From: CAVUMR01 sp963742715
GTDB lineage: Bacteria > Actinomycetota > Actinomycetes > Mycobacteriales > Micromonosporaceae
Assembly: GCA_963742715.1 (NCBI GenBank)
Contig: CAVUMR010000002.1
Span: forward strand, 2,170,001 to 2,234,000
Direction of reading: 5' to 3'
Length of the DNA stretch: 64,000 nucleotides
The first letter of the stretch is position 1. Each line of letters opens with the position of its first letter. The translations under genes and the position numbers were made by a program. Positions 34,446 through 43,226 of the stretch are shown here, in pieces. The notes beneath the pieces were generated by a model. The model worked only from the letters and a program-made list of their open reading frames with translations. It did not search any database and was not told the DNA's origin.

Positions 34446-37172
34446 TCAGGCGAGCCGGCGCGGTCCGGCGTCGGGCGAAGCTCCGGCCGGCCCGACCTGC
34501 ACGCTCGCGTGGAGTACCGCGATTCCGTCCGGCGCGGCCAGCACCGGGTTGAGCTCGATCCGTCGTACCTGCGGCTGCTCGTCACCGAGCAGGCCCACCC
34601 GGACCAGCAGCTCAGCCAGTGCCGGCGCGTCCACCGGTTCCGCTCCCCCGCGGCCGAACAGCAGCGGCGCGGCCAGCGGCGCCCGGACCAGCGCGGCCGC
34701 GTCGACCTCGGACAGCGGCGCGGCCCGCCAGGCCCGGTCGCCCAGCAGCTCGGTCGCCACTCCGGCCAGTCCGAAACCCACCACCGGCCCGAACGCCGGA
34801 TCCTCGGTCAACTCGACCACACACGCCACCCCGGGCGTCGACATGCGCTGTACCAGCACCCGCAGCGGTCCCGGCGAGCGCGCGGCCAGTTCCTGGTAGG
34901 CCCGCCGGACCTCCGCGCCGGTACTGAGGTTCAAACGGGCGCCACCCAGATCGAGCCGGTGCCGGAGTGGCCCTTCGGCCACCTTCACCGCGACCGGGTA
35001 CCCGAGCGCGTCCGCCGCCGCCACGGCATCGTCCGCGTCCTCGGCCGGTCGCGACCCGACTACCGGGATGCCGTACCGGGCGAGCAGCGGCTCGGCCGCC
35101 GCGTCGGTCAGCCGTACCCCGTCCGGATGCTCCGCCAGTACCGCGTCCAGCTGTGCCCGCAGTCCTGCTGCGTCCACATCGGACAGCTCGGGTACCGCGC
35201 CCACCGGCGACCGGCGCCACTCGGCGTACCGGGCCACCCGGCCGAGCGCGCGGACCGCCTCCTCGACCGAGTCGTACGCCGGCACCGTGCCCGGCCCCGG
35301 ACCGCCGTCCGGCCCGGTGCGGCGCAGTACCCCTGGAGACGCCGGGGTGGGGCCGCCGCGCACTGGCCCGCCGCGCACTGGTTCTGTCCCCGCGACGAAC
35401 GTCGCCACCACCGGCTTCTCGCCGCCGGCCGTCTCGGCCACCAGCACCTCGGCGTAGGCGGCGCTCGGCAGCGCTAGCGGCGGTACGAACACCGCCACCA
35501 GCGCGTCCACCTCGTCGTCGGCGACCGCCTGCCGTAGCGCGGTCGCGAACGCCCCGGCGGTCGCGTTCGAGCCGACATCGACCGGATACCGGTCGGGTAC
35601 CACCAGTCCAGTGGCCCGGCACGCCGACACCGCGAGCGTGCCCAACGCGGTCGAGTTGCCCACCACCGCGACCCGGCGACCGGCCGGCAACGGCTGGTAC
35701 GCCAGGCACAGCCCGACGTCGAACAACTCGGGTACGGTGTCGACCCGGATCACTCCGGACTGCACGAACAGCGCCTCGACCGCGGCCGGTCCCGCGCTCG
35801 GCTTACCCGTGCCAGCGGTGATCCTGCCGGCGTCGGGCGCGACGGCCGCGCTGGCCACCGCGACGACCGGCTTGCGCCGGGCCAGCCGGCGCGCCACCCG
35901 GGCGAACTTCCGCGGGTTGCCGAACGTCTCCAGGTACAGCAGCACCACGTCGGTACGCGGATCGTCCTGCCAGAACTGCAGCAGGTCGTTGCCGGACACG
36001 TCGGCCCGGTTGCCCGCCGAGACGAACTCGGACAGGCCGAGCCCACGGCGCCGGGCGGCGGCGAGCAGCGCCACCCCCAGCGCACCGGACTGCGCGAAGA
36101 AGCCGACCCGGCCGGGCTCGGGCAGCGCCGGCGCCAGCGTGGCGTTGAGTCGTACCTCCGGATCGGTGTTCGCGATACCGAGGCAGTTCGGGCCGACCAC
36201 GCGCATTCCGCGGGCTCGCGCGGCCGCTGCCAGTGCCCGTTGCGCGGCCGCCCCGTCGGTACCGGAGTCGGCGAACCCGGCGGACACGATCACCAGGCCG
36301 TACACGCCCGCGGCGGCGCAGTCGTCGACCACCGCCGGTACCGCCGCCGCGGGTACCGCTACCACGGCCAGATCCACCGGTGCGCCGACCGCCGCCACCG
36401 ACCGGTACGCCGTGAGCCCGGCGACGGTACGGGCCCGCGGGTGGATCGGGTACACCGGTCCGGCGAAGCCTCCGTTGCCACCCGCGCTGTCGGTGCCACC
36501 CGCGCTGTCGGTGCCACCGCGCAGGTTCTGCAGTAGCGCGTGGCCGATGGTGCCCGGCCGGGTACTCGCGCCCACCACCGCGACCGACCGCGGGTTCAGC
36601 AGCCGCGCGATCGAGCGGGCCTCGGTGCGCTGCTCGCGCCCGCGGGCCACCTCCACCGACCGGGCCGTCGGTGCGATGTCGAAGGTCAGGTGGACGACGC
36701 CGTCGGCGTACCGGCGGTCCACCGTGTACCCGGCGTCGGAGAACACCCGCTGCATGGTGCCGTTCTCCGGCAGTACCTCGGCCACGAACCGGGTGATGCC
36801 CTCCTCGCGGGCGGCCGCGGCCAGGTGTTCGAGCAGTACCGAGCCGAGGCCACGGCGCTGGTGAGCGTCCTCGACCACGAACGCGACCTCGGCGGAGTAC
36901 GCGTCGAGCCGCTCGTACCGGCCGACCGCGATCAGCCCGTCCCCGAGTGCCGCCACGAACGCTTCCCGGTCGTGATGGTCCACCTGAGTGAACCGGGCCA
37001 GGTCACGCGGCGGGATGCGCGGGTACGGGGAGAAGTAGCGCAGGTACCGGGTGCGCTGGGAGAACCGCGCGTGCAGCGCGACGATCGCCGGCGCGTCGTC
37101 CGGCTCGATCGGTCGGAGGTGAACGGTGCCGCCGTCGGAGAGCACCACGTCCGCGGCTCTGTCGATGCGCAC
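34446..37172 (-). CDS. GNAT/acyl-CoA-synthetase (NDP-forming) fusion, protein acetyltransferase type
   Basis: 908-residue fusion. Residues about 10-165 are a GNAT acetyltransferase (V-A-F-V-V-E-D, then Q-R-R-G-L-G-S as acetyl-CoA loop). From about 185 come the CoA-binding domain (S-V-A-V-V-G-A-S), the ligase-CoA domain (F-F-A-Q-S-G-A-L-G, P-D-A-G-R-I) and an ATP-grasp domain at about 670-900 (P-V-A-V-K, E-x-x-P-V-L near the end). The GNAT-first order is typical of actinobacterial Pat-like enzymes that acetylate acetyl-CoA synthetase. The His normally phosphorylated in true NDP-forming ligases should be checked; in Pat proteins that half is regulatory. It lies 8 bases after acuC, its expected counterpart. 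GTG 37172 has no strong ribosome site. Confidence 0.85.
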   Translation of the reverse strand: MRIDRAADVVLSDGGTVHLRPIEPDDAPAIVALHARFSQRTRYLRYFSPYPRIPPRDLARFTQVDHHDREAFVAALGDGLIAVGRYERLDAYSAEVAFVVEDAHQRRGLGSVLLEHLAAAAREEGITRFVAEVLPENGTMQRVFSDAGYTVDRRYADGVVHLTFDIAPTARSVEVARGREQRTEARSIARLLNPRSVAVVGASTRPGTIGHALLQNLRGGTDSAGGTDSAGGNGGFAGPVYPIHPRARTVAGLTAYRSVAAVGAPVDLAVVAVPAAAVPAVVDDCAAAGVYGLVIVSAGFADSGTDGAAAQRALAAAARARGMRVVGPNCLGIANTDPEVRLNATLAPALPEPGRVGFFAQSGALGVALLAAARRRGLGLSEFVSAGNRADVSGNDLLQFWQDDPRTDVVLLYLETFGNPRKFARVARRLARRKPVVAVASAAVAPDAGRITAGTGKPSAGPAAVEALFVQSGVIRVDTVPELFDVGLCLAYQPLPAGRRVAVVGNSTALGTLAVSACRATGLVVPDRYPVDVGSNATAGAFATALRQAVADDEVDALVAVFVPPLALPSAAYAEVLVAETAGGEKPVVATFVAGTEPVRGGPVRGGPTPASPGVLRRTGPDGGPGPGTVPAYDSVEEAVRALGRVARYAEWRRSPVGAVPELSDVDAAGLRAQLDAVLAEHPDGVRLTDAAAEPLLARYGIPVVGSRPAEDADDAVAAADALGYPVAVKVAEGPLRHRLDLGGARLNLSTGAEVRRAYQELAARSPGPLRVLVQRMSTPGVACVVELTEDPAFGPVVGFGLAGVATELLGDRAWRAAPLSEVDAAALVRAPLAAPLLFGRGGAEPVDAPALAELLVRVGLLGDEQPQVRRIELNPVLAAPDGIAVLHASVQVGPAGASPDAGPRRLA

Positions 37173-37180
37173 GGCTCGGC

Positions 37181-38365
37181 TCAGTCGCGCGGGTCGTCCG
37201 GGTCGAGACCGAGCAGCGGGTACACCGCGCGCCGGGTCGCGGTGATGGCCCGGTCCACCGCGTCCGGCTCCGCACCGGGCACCCACGACTCGTAGGTCAC
37301 TGGCACCGGATCGCCGACACAGTCGGTCATCCGGGTCGGCGCGGACCGGTCCGGCCGGCGGGTACGGGCCAGTGCCCGCCACTCGGCCGGAGTCTCGGTG
37401 GCCGGATCGAGCGGCTCTCCGGTGGCCACGGCGAGCAGGTGCGTCCAGGCTCTCGGTACGACCTCCACCAGCGCGTACCCACCGCCACCGGTGGCCACCC
37501 ACCGGCCCTCGCACAGCTCGTCGGCCAGGTCCCGCAGGGCCAGGTAGGCAGCCCGCTGGGCGTCCACGGTCAGCCGCAGGTCGGCCAGCGGATCGAGCCG
37601 GTGCGCGTCCGCGCCGCACTGGGTGAACAGCAGCTGGGGCCGGAACGCGCGCAGCACCCCGGGTACCACCGCGTGGAACGCGCGCAGCCAGCCGGCGTCA
37701 CCGGTACCGGGCGGCAGCGCCACGTTCACCGCGGAGCCCTCCGCGCCCGGACCGCCGGTCTCCTGCGCGAAACCGGTGCCGGGGAACAGCGCGAGCGGGG
37801 TCTCGTGCAGGCTGATCGTGAGCACCCGCGGATCGTCGTAGAACACGTGCTGTACGCCGTCGCCGTGGTGCACGTCGATGTCGACGTACGCGATCCGCTC
37901 CGCGCCCTGGTCGAGCAGCCGGGCGATGGCGATGGCCGGATCGTTGTACACGCAGAATCCGGACGCCCGGTCCGGCATCGCGTGGTGCAGCCCACCGGCG
38001 ATGTTCACCGCGCGCCGCGCGGTACCCGACCAGACCGCCTCGGCGGCCGCGATGGTCGCGCCGGCCACCAGCGCGCTCGCCTCGTGCATGTTGCCGAAGA
38101 CCGGATTGTCCGGCGTGTTCAGGCCGTACCCGGTGAAGTCCGGATCGTCCGGGGCCGCGCGTACCGCCGCGATGTAGTCCTTGTCGTGCACCCGGCCGAG
38201 CGTCTCGTCATCCGCGGGTTCCGCGCCGACCACGGTCACGTCCGGCCGGTCCAGTACGCCGAGCCAGCGGGCCAGCGCGATGGTGAGCTCGACCCGGACC
38301 GGGTCCAGCGGATGGTCGCCCAGGTCGTACCCGAGCAGGGCCTCGTCCCAGATGACGACCGTCAT
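37181..38365 (-). CDS. acuC: Acetoin-utilisation-type histone-deacetylase-family protein (AcuC)
   Basis: Zinc-dependent lysine deacetylase family, 394 residues. Active-site motifs present: H-H-A-M-P-D-R-A-S-G-F-C-V-Y-N-D near residue 135, D-I-D-V-H-H-G-D-G near 170, C-G-A-D-A-H-R near 255 and T-G-G-G-G-Y near 300. In Bacillus and Streptomyces AcuC deacetylates and so reactivates acetyl-CoA synthetase. It is directly upstream of the GNAT/acyl-CoA synthetase fusion in the same direction, so writer and eraser of lysine acetylation are made together. The ATG at 38365 gives the usual M-T-V-V-I-W-D-E start. Confidence 0.92.
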   Translation of the reverse strand: MTVVIWDEALLGYDLGDHPLDPVRVELTIALARWLGVLDRPDVTVVGAEPADDETLGRVHDKDYIAAVRAAPDDPDFTGYGLNTPDNPVFGNMHEASALVAGATIAAAEAVWSGTARRAVNIAGGLHHAMPDRASGFCVYNDPAIAIARLLDQGAERIAYVDIDVHHGDGVQHVFYDDPRVLTISLHETPLALFPGTGFAQETGGPGAEGSAVNVALPPGTGDAGWLRAFHAVVPGVLRAFRPQLLFTQCGADAHRLDPLADLRLTVDAQRAAYLALRDLADELCEGRWVATGGGGYALVEVVPRAWTHLLAVATGEPLDPATETPAEWRALARTRRPDRSAPTRMTDCVGDPVPVTYESWVPGAEPDAVDRAITATRRAVYPLLGLDPDDPRD

Positions 38366-38407
38366 CGGCACATCGTCGCACGAGGGCCGGGCGCGCACGC
38401 CGGACAG

Positions 38408-39238
38408 CTACCCGGTCTCCACCGGCCGCTCCGGGTCGGTGATCCAGTGGCTCCAGGAACCGACGTACAGCGCGGCCGGGAGCTCCGCGGCGGCGAGCGC
38501 GAGTACCGTCTGCGCGGCGGTCACGCCGGAGCCGCAGTACGCCCCGACCGGCTTCGAACCGGTCACGCCCAGCGCGTCGAACCGGTCCCGTAGCTCCGGC
38601 CCCGGGTACAGCCGACCGTCCTCGGCGAAGAAGCCCCCGATCGGCGCGTTCACCGCACCCGGGACCCGGCCGGCGACCGGATCGATCGGCTCGGTGTCGC
38701 CGCGGTACCGCTCCGGCGTCCGGGCGTCCAACAGCACGCCGTCGCGGGCCAGGGCCGCGGCACCGTCGGCGTCAAGTACCGGCATGCCACCGGGTACCAC
38801 CACGAAATCGCCTGTTTCGACGACCGGATCGTGGATCGTCAGCTCGCCGCCGGCCGCTTCCCACGCGGCGAATCCACCATCGAGCACCCGTACGTCCGGA
38901 TGGCCGGCCCAGCGCAGCGTCCACCAGGTACGGGCGGCCGCGCCGACGCCGTTGTCGTAGGCCACCACCGGCCGGTCGGAGCGAACCCCGGCCGCCCGGA
39001 ACACCGCCTGCAACCGGGCCGGGTCCGGCAGCGGGTGCCGACCCCCCACGCCAGGCGGTCCGCAGAGCTGACTGTCCAGGTCCAGGTACACCGCTCCCGG
39101 CAGGTGCCCGGCACGGTAGTCGTCCCGGCCGGGCGGTCCAGCGAGCCGCCAGCGCACGTCCAGCACGGTGGGCCGGCCGGCGGTGGGCCCGGCCAGCAGC
39201 CGGCCGAGTTCATCGACGGTGATGAGAGCGGAAGCCAT
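38408..39238 (-). CDS. Rhodanese-type sulfurtransferase (two domains)
   Basis: 276-residue tandem-rhodanese protein. The C-terminal domain carries the active-site loop C-G-S-G-V-T-A near residue 230, the 3-mercaptopyruvate-sulfurtransferase type, and D-A-R-T-P-E-R-Y-R-G; the N-terminal domain has V-L-D-V-R-W-R and lacks a catalytic Cys, as usual. It transfers sulfur from thiosulfate or 3-mercaptopyruvate; which is used here is unknown. ATG 39238 is used, with a GTG two codons upstream also possible. It is 42 bases upstream of acuC and divergent from ideR. Confidence 0.88.
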   Translation of the reverse strand: MASALITVDELGRLLAGPTAGRPTVLDVRWRLAGPPGRDDYRAGHLPGAVYLDLDSQLCGPPGVGGRHPLPDPARLQAVFRAAGVRSDRPVVAYDNGVGAAARTWWTLRWAGHPDVRVLDGGFAAWEAAGGELTIHDPVVETGDFVVVPGGMPVLDADGAAALARDGVLLDARTPERYRGDTEPIDPVAGRVPGAVNAPIGGFFAEDGRLYPGPELRDRFDALGVTGSKPVGAYCGSGVTAAQTVLALAAAELPAALYVGSWSHWITDPERPVETG

Positions 39239-39299
39239 GGTCACGGCTCCAGTCTCACCTACCCGTACCGGGTAGCATCACGGCGGGAGGGCGCGCACC

Positions 39300-39980
39300 T
39301 TGAACGACCTGATCGACACCATCGAGATGTACCTACGGACCATCCTCGAGCTGGAGGAGGAGGGCGTCACGCCGTTGCGCGCCCGAATCGCGGAGCGGCT
39401 GCACCAGAGCGGGCCGACCGTGAGCCAGACGGTGGCCCGGATGGAGCGCGACGGCCTGCTCGCGGTACAGGGTGACCGGCACCTCGAGCTGACCACCCAG
39501 GGCCGGCGGCGGGCGGTGTCGGTGATGCGCAAGCACCGGCTCGCCGAGCTGCTCCTGGTGGACGTCATCGGCATGGCGTACGAGGACGCTCACGACGAGG
39601 CGTGCCGGTGGGAGCACGTGATGAGCGAGGTCGTGGAGCGGCGGGTGTACGAGCTGCTCGGTCGGCCGACCCACTCCCCGTACGGCAACCCGATCCCCGG
39701 ACTGGACGAGTTCGACCCGACCGCCACGGTGGGCGGGGCGACCCGGGCGGAGATCCAGCTCAACTCCCCCGCGGTGTCCGGCATGGTGACCGTGAGCCGC
39801 ATCTGCGAGAGCGTGCAGACCGACGCCGGCGTCCTGCACGAGCTGCACCTGGCCGGAGTCGACCCGGGCGCGATCGTGACGGTCGCACAGGACCGGGACG
39901 GGGTGCTGGTCGAGCGGGACGGTTCCCGGATCCGGCTCCCCCGCGAGGTCGCCAGCCGGGTCTTCGTCGCCGCCAGCTGA
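39300..39980 (+). CDS. ideR: Iron-dependent repressor IdeR (DtxR family)
   Basis: Metal-activated repressor of iron uptake, 226 residues from a TTG start with GGGAGG 9 bases upstream. The metal ligands fall at the same residue numbers as in mycobacterial IdeR: Met10, Cys102, Glu105, His106 for the primary site and His79, Glu83, His98 for the ancillary site. The N-terminal helix-turn-helix reads S-G-P-T-V-S-Q-T-V-A-R-M, and an SH3-like domain forms the C-terminal third. This places it with iron and not manganese regulators. No IdeR box was recognised in the window, so its targets lie elsewhere. Confidence 0.93.
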   Translation: MNDLIDTIEMYLRTILELEEEGVTPLRARIAERLHQSGPTVSQTVARMERDGLLAVQGDRHLELTTQGRRRAVSVMRKHRLAELLLVDVIGMAYEDAHDEACRWEHVMSEVVERRVYELLGRPTHSPYGNPIPGLDEFDPTATVGGATRAEIQLNSPAVSGMVTVSRICESVQTDAGVLHELHLAGVDPGAIVTVAQDRDGVLVERDGSRIRLPREVASRVFVAAS

Positions 39981-40061
39981 GGACGTTTGACTGGCGCTGC
40001 CCACGCAGGGGGCCGCTGACCGGCGTGCCGCCGACCCGGAGTGCCGCCCACCGGCGCGCGT

Positions 40062-41156
40062 TCAGCGCCAGGTCATGTCGATCTCGCGCCGGATCACGTC
40101 GTACCCGGCCCGCTGGAACGCGTTCGCCATCGGCACATTGCCGACATCGGTGGAGGCGGTCACCTGGGTGGACCCGTTCGCCGCGAGGATCCGGGTACCT
40201 TCGGTCAGGATCTCGTCGATGTACCCGTTGCCGCGGTGCTCGGGCAGGACCGCCAGGTACGCGATGATCGGGTTGTACGCGTTGCGCGCCGGGATGACGA
40301 AACCCACCGGCGTACCGTCGGCGAGCGTGGCGACCTGCCACCACTCGCGCGGGCTTGGATAGTTCACCAGCTCGGCGTCGTACTGCTCGGCCGCGACCTC
40401 CTCCGCCGGCAGCCGGCCCAGTTCGTCCACGCTGTGCGCGTCCAGAGTGCCGTCGAGTACCCGGGCCATCAGCGCGACCAGCTCGTCCCGGCTGTCCACC
40501 GGGCGGAACGCGAGCCTGCCGCGACCGGTCGGTACCGGGGTCGGCGCCTGCCAGCGCAACCCGAGCCGTTCCACCAGTGGCTCGGCGCCGGTACGGGCGA
40601 GCGCGGCCATCCGGTTCTCCACGATCCGCCGCTCCGCGGCGTGCTCCCGCCAGTCCGGTGGCAGGAACCGGAGGTACTCCGGCAGCTTCGCTCCAGTCGG
40701 CACCACCTCGGCCATCGCGGTGGTCAGCAGCCGGACCCCGTCTTCGATCCGCTGCTCGTCGGGGTGGGAGTCGGGGTGGAGGGCAGAGTCGGGGTGGGAG
40801 GCAGCGTCGGGGTGGGAGGCAGCGTCGGGGTGGGAGGCAGAGTCGGGGTCGGCGCCAGCAGAGACGGCCCCGCCCGCGTGATCGTCCGGACCGTCGCAGA
40901 TGTCGAAGATGTCGAGCAGGAACGGCGGGCTGCCGGCCTGACGGGTCCACCAGGCGACCCGGCCCACCAGCCGGTCACCACGCAACGCCACCCACAGCCA
41001 CTCCGGCTGCCGGCGTCCCGCCTCGAGATCGTCGGCGAGTTCCTGGTTCAGCAGATAGTCGAAGCCGCGGAAGAGGTCCAACTCGTCGGAGCCGGTGATC
41101 GGCCGCATCACCAACGGCGCGGTTGCCGGGTCGGCCGGATCAGCCATGCACGTCAT
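40062..41156 (-). CDS. GNAT-family acetyltransferase with internal repeat
   Basis: 364-residue GNAT protein, probably with a degenerate N-terminal and an active C-terminal domain; the acetyl-CoA loop is near P-E-H-R-G-N-G-Y-I-D-E and the end has N-x-P-M-A-N-A-F-Q-R-A-G-Y. Substrate unknown. A hydrophilic insertion at about residues 95-130 consists of S-H-P-D-A-A-type repeats encoded by an 18-base tandem repeat. The start is uncertain: ATG at 41156 and ATG at 41147 lie within a duplicated short sequence, and neither has a strong ribosome site. Confidence 0.8.
   Translation of the reverse strand: MTCMADPADPATAPLVMRPITGSDELDLFRGFDYLLNQELADDLEAGRRQPEWLWVALRGDRLVGRVAWWTRQAGSPPFLLDIFDICDGPDDHAGGAVSAGADPDSASHPDAASHPDAASHPDSALHPDSHPDEQRIEDGVRLLTTAMAEVVPTGAKLPEYLRFLPPDWREHAAERRIVENRMAALARTGAEPLVERLGLRWQAPTPVPTGRGRLAFRPVDSRDELVALMARVLDGTLDAHSVDELGRLPAEEVAAEQYDAELVNYPSPREWWQVATLADGTPVGFVIPARNAYNPIIAYLAVLPEHRGNGYIDEILTEGTRILAANGSTQVTASTDVGNVPMANAFQRAGYDVIRREIDMTWR
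40757..40850. repeat. 18-bp tandem repeat inside the GNAT gene
   Basis: GTCGGGGTGGGAGGCAGC-type units; three clean copies at 40787, 40805 and 40823 with partial copies on both sides. On the minus strand they read S-H-P-D-A/S repeats, in frame. Confidence 0.87.
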
Positions 41157-41197
41157 CCATGTACGTCATCCATGCGCGGAAGACTAGGCGACCGGGC

Positions 41198-41827
41198 TCA
41201 GCGGGCCGACTCTATTTTCTTGGCCAGCGCGACCAGTTGGGTGGCCAGCCGGTTCGCCTCGGCGGCCGAGGTGTACCGGGGCGTGGTGTAGCGCAGTACG
41301 GCCAGCCGCGGACCCGCACCGAGCCAGCCGACCTCCGCGATCGGGCCGGTACCGCTGTCCGCGCCGCGTACCACCCGGTAGCCGCTCTTGCCGAGCCCGG
41401 CGACCGTGGCGGCACCGTCCGGTACGACCGTCTTGGCGTACACCTTCGCGTCGGCCTTCGTGTCGGCCAGGCTCAGCCGCAGGTCCGGGTACGGCGTGTA
41501 GAGCACCTGCAGTACGCAGCTCTGGGTGCCATCGCTGCCGCCCGCGGCCGCGACCTGGAAGTCGGTACCGGTGCTGACCGCCACCGTGCCGTAGTTGAGC
41601 AGCTTGCACGCGCCGCCCGCGGCGGCGGCCGGAGGCCGCCCGGCGGCAAGCGGTGCCGGCTTGGCCGCCGGCGCCGGGGCCTTCTCCAGGAACGCGTGTA
41701 CCGACGGGGACGGCCGGGCCGTGGTCCGGGTGTCGTCGCCGGCGCAGCCGGCGACGACGATCAGCACGGACGCCGCGGCCGCGACCGCGGCCAACCGCCG
41801 CAGGCCGTATCGCCGGATGGCGTACAT
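41198..41827 (-). CDS. Secreted lipoprotein, DUF3558-like
   Basis: 209-residue lipoprotein. A basic n-region (R-R-Y-G-L-R-R), hydrophobic core and lipobox V-A-G-C (Cys28) are followed by an Ala/Pro-rich linker to about residue 70. The mature domain has two Cys (A-C-K-L-L and S-C-V-L-Q) that may form a disulfide, and resembles DUF3558-type actinobacterial lipoproteins. Function unknown. AGGAGG precedes the ATG by 7 bases. Confidence 0.8.
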   Translation of the reverse strand: MYAIRRYGLRRLAAVAAAASVLIVVAGCAGDDTRTTARPSPSVHAFLEKAPAPAAKPAPLAAGRPPAAAAGGACKLLNYGTVAVSTGTDFQVAAAGGSDGTQSCVLQVLYTPYPDLRLSLADTKADAKVYAKTVVPDGAATVAGLGKSGYRVVRGADSGTGPIAEVGWLGAGPRLAVLRYTTPRYTSAAEANRLATQLVALAKKIESAR

Positions 41828-42180
41828 ACTCGTTCCTCCTGATCAGCTGCCTGTGGTCACATTCGCGGCGACCCGGTGTACGGGGCACGGTCGCCGCCTG
41901 TGCGGTCGGGGCTCACGCACCCCGTCCGGCCGTCGCCTCCCGGCCCCGGCTCACCGGGTGGCGGGTCCTCCCCGCCGTGCGCTCCCCTGCGGTACCGGCA
42001 CCGCGTCCGCTCGGGCGGTTGTCGGTACGGTCCGGCAACCCACCGTACGCGGTGCACGCCAGGCTCGCCGCGAGAGGAGCACCACTATCACTCTGAGTAG
42101 TCACCTCGGCGCGGCTCGCACCGGTCGGTACGACGGAAACCTCACGTCGAGGCGCAGCCCGACCACATCCAGGTAAGACT
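41828..42180. other. Intergenic region upstream of the lipoprotein and LLM genes
   Basis: 353 bases between divergent genes. Apart from the ribosome site of the lipoprotein gene I see no gene, repeat or RNA. The open frames crossing it are Arg/Pro-rich shadows. Confidence 0.5.
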
Positions 42181-43164
42181 GTGCCGGTGAATGACGACTC
42201 GACCCGCGAACCGGTCACCCGGTTGGGACTGCAGATCCCGAGCTTCACCTACCCCGGCGTACCCGATGGGCAGTTGTTCGAGCGGGTGGCCGCCATCGCG
42301 ACCACCGCGGAACAGTCCGGATTCGACTCGATCTGGGTGATGGACCACTTCTACCAGATCGGTGTGGTGGGCCAGCCCGACGAGCCGATGCTGGAGGCGT
42401 ACACGCTGCTCGCCGGCCTGGCCGCGCGGACCTCGCACGCCCGTGTGGGCGCCCTGGTGACCGGCGTGACGTACCGCAATCCCGCCCTGCTGGCGAAGAT
42501 GATCACCACCCTGGACGTCGTGTCCGCCGGCCGGGCGATCCTCGGCATCGGCGCCGCCTGGAACGAAGACGAGCACCAGGGGTACGGGTTCGACTTCCCG
42601 CCACCGCGGGAGCGGCTGGACCGGCTCGAGGAGGCGGTACAGCTCTGCCGCGCCATGTTCACCGAGCACCGGCCGAGCTTCACCGGTACGTACTACCGGC
42701 TGCACGAGGCTCTGAACGTGCCGCCGCCGGTCAGCGCCGGCGGCCCACCGATCCTGATCGGCGGCAGCGGGGAGCAGCGCACGCTGCGGCTGGTCGCCCG
42801 GTACGCCGACGCCTGCAACCTGTTCGGCGACGTCGGGACGATCAAGCACAAGCTGTCCGTACTGGACCGGCACTGTGAGGCGGCGGGACGGGATCCGGCC
42901 GAGATCACCAGGACCCGGCTCGGCACCCTGGTGATCGCGCCGACCGCCGCGGAGGCGGAGCGGAAGGTGAGCGAGTCGCACCAACCCGCCGATCAAGAGG
43001 CGTTCCGGCGGATGACGGTGATCGGCGACCCGGACCAGGTGACCGAACAGGTGCGGGCGTACCTGGACGCGGGGCTGGACGGGCTGATCTTCAACCTGCC
43101 CGACGCGTACGACCTGGACTCGGTACGACTGGCCGGCGAAACGCTCACCGCCGCGCTGCGGTAG
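42181..43164 (+). CDS. LLM-class F420-dependent oxidoreductase
   Basis: Luciferase-like TIM-barrel oxidoreductase, 327 residues. The N-terminal L-G-L-Q-I-P-S-F-T-Y-P-G and W-V-M-D-H-F-Y-Q segments, G-V-T-Y-R-N-P-A-L-L-A-K and L-G-I-G-A-A-W-N-E-x-E-H match the F420-dependent subgroup common in actinobacteria. The physiological substrate is unknown. The GTG at 42181 has weak ribosome-site support. It converges with the MMPL transporter, with a terminator hairpin between. Confidence 0.87.
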   Translation: MPVNDDSTREPVTRLGLQIPSFTYPGVPDGQLFERVAAIATTAEQSGFDSIWVMDHFYQIGVVGQPDEPMLEAYTLLAGLAARTSHARVGALVTGVTYRNPALLAKMITTLDVVSAGRAILGIGAAWNEDEHQGYGFDFPPPRERLDRLEEAVQLCRAMFTEHRPSFTGTYYRLHEALNVPPPVSAGGPPILIGGSGEQRTLRLVARYADACNLFGDVGTIKHKLSVLDRHCEAAGRDPAEITRTRLGTLVIAPTAAEAERKVSESHQPADQEAFRRMTVIGDPDQVTEQVRAYLDAGLDGLIFNLPDAYDLDSVRLAGETLTAALR

Positions 43165-43180
43165 CTCGCCCCGGAACGCC

Positions 43181-43217
43181 CGAGCGCCGCCCCGCCGTGT
43201 CGGCAGGGCGGCGCTCG
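43181..43217. terminator. Terminator hairpin between LLM and MMPL genes
   Basis: CGAGCGCCGCCC and its exact complement enclose a 13-base loop that itself can form a GCCG/CGGC stem. It lies between two converging genes and ends 9 bases before the MMPL stop. Confidence 0.85.
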
Positions 43218-43226
43218 GACCGGTTG

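Noticed and set aside
38550..38570. GCTTCGAACC-like words as tRNA T-arm signals
   Set aside because: They lie inside coding genes and are not accompanied by acceptor or anticodon stems. No tRNA was found in the window.
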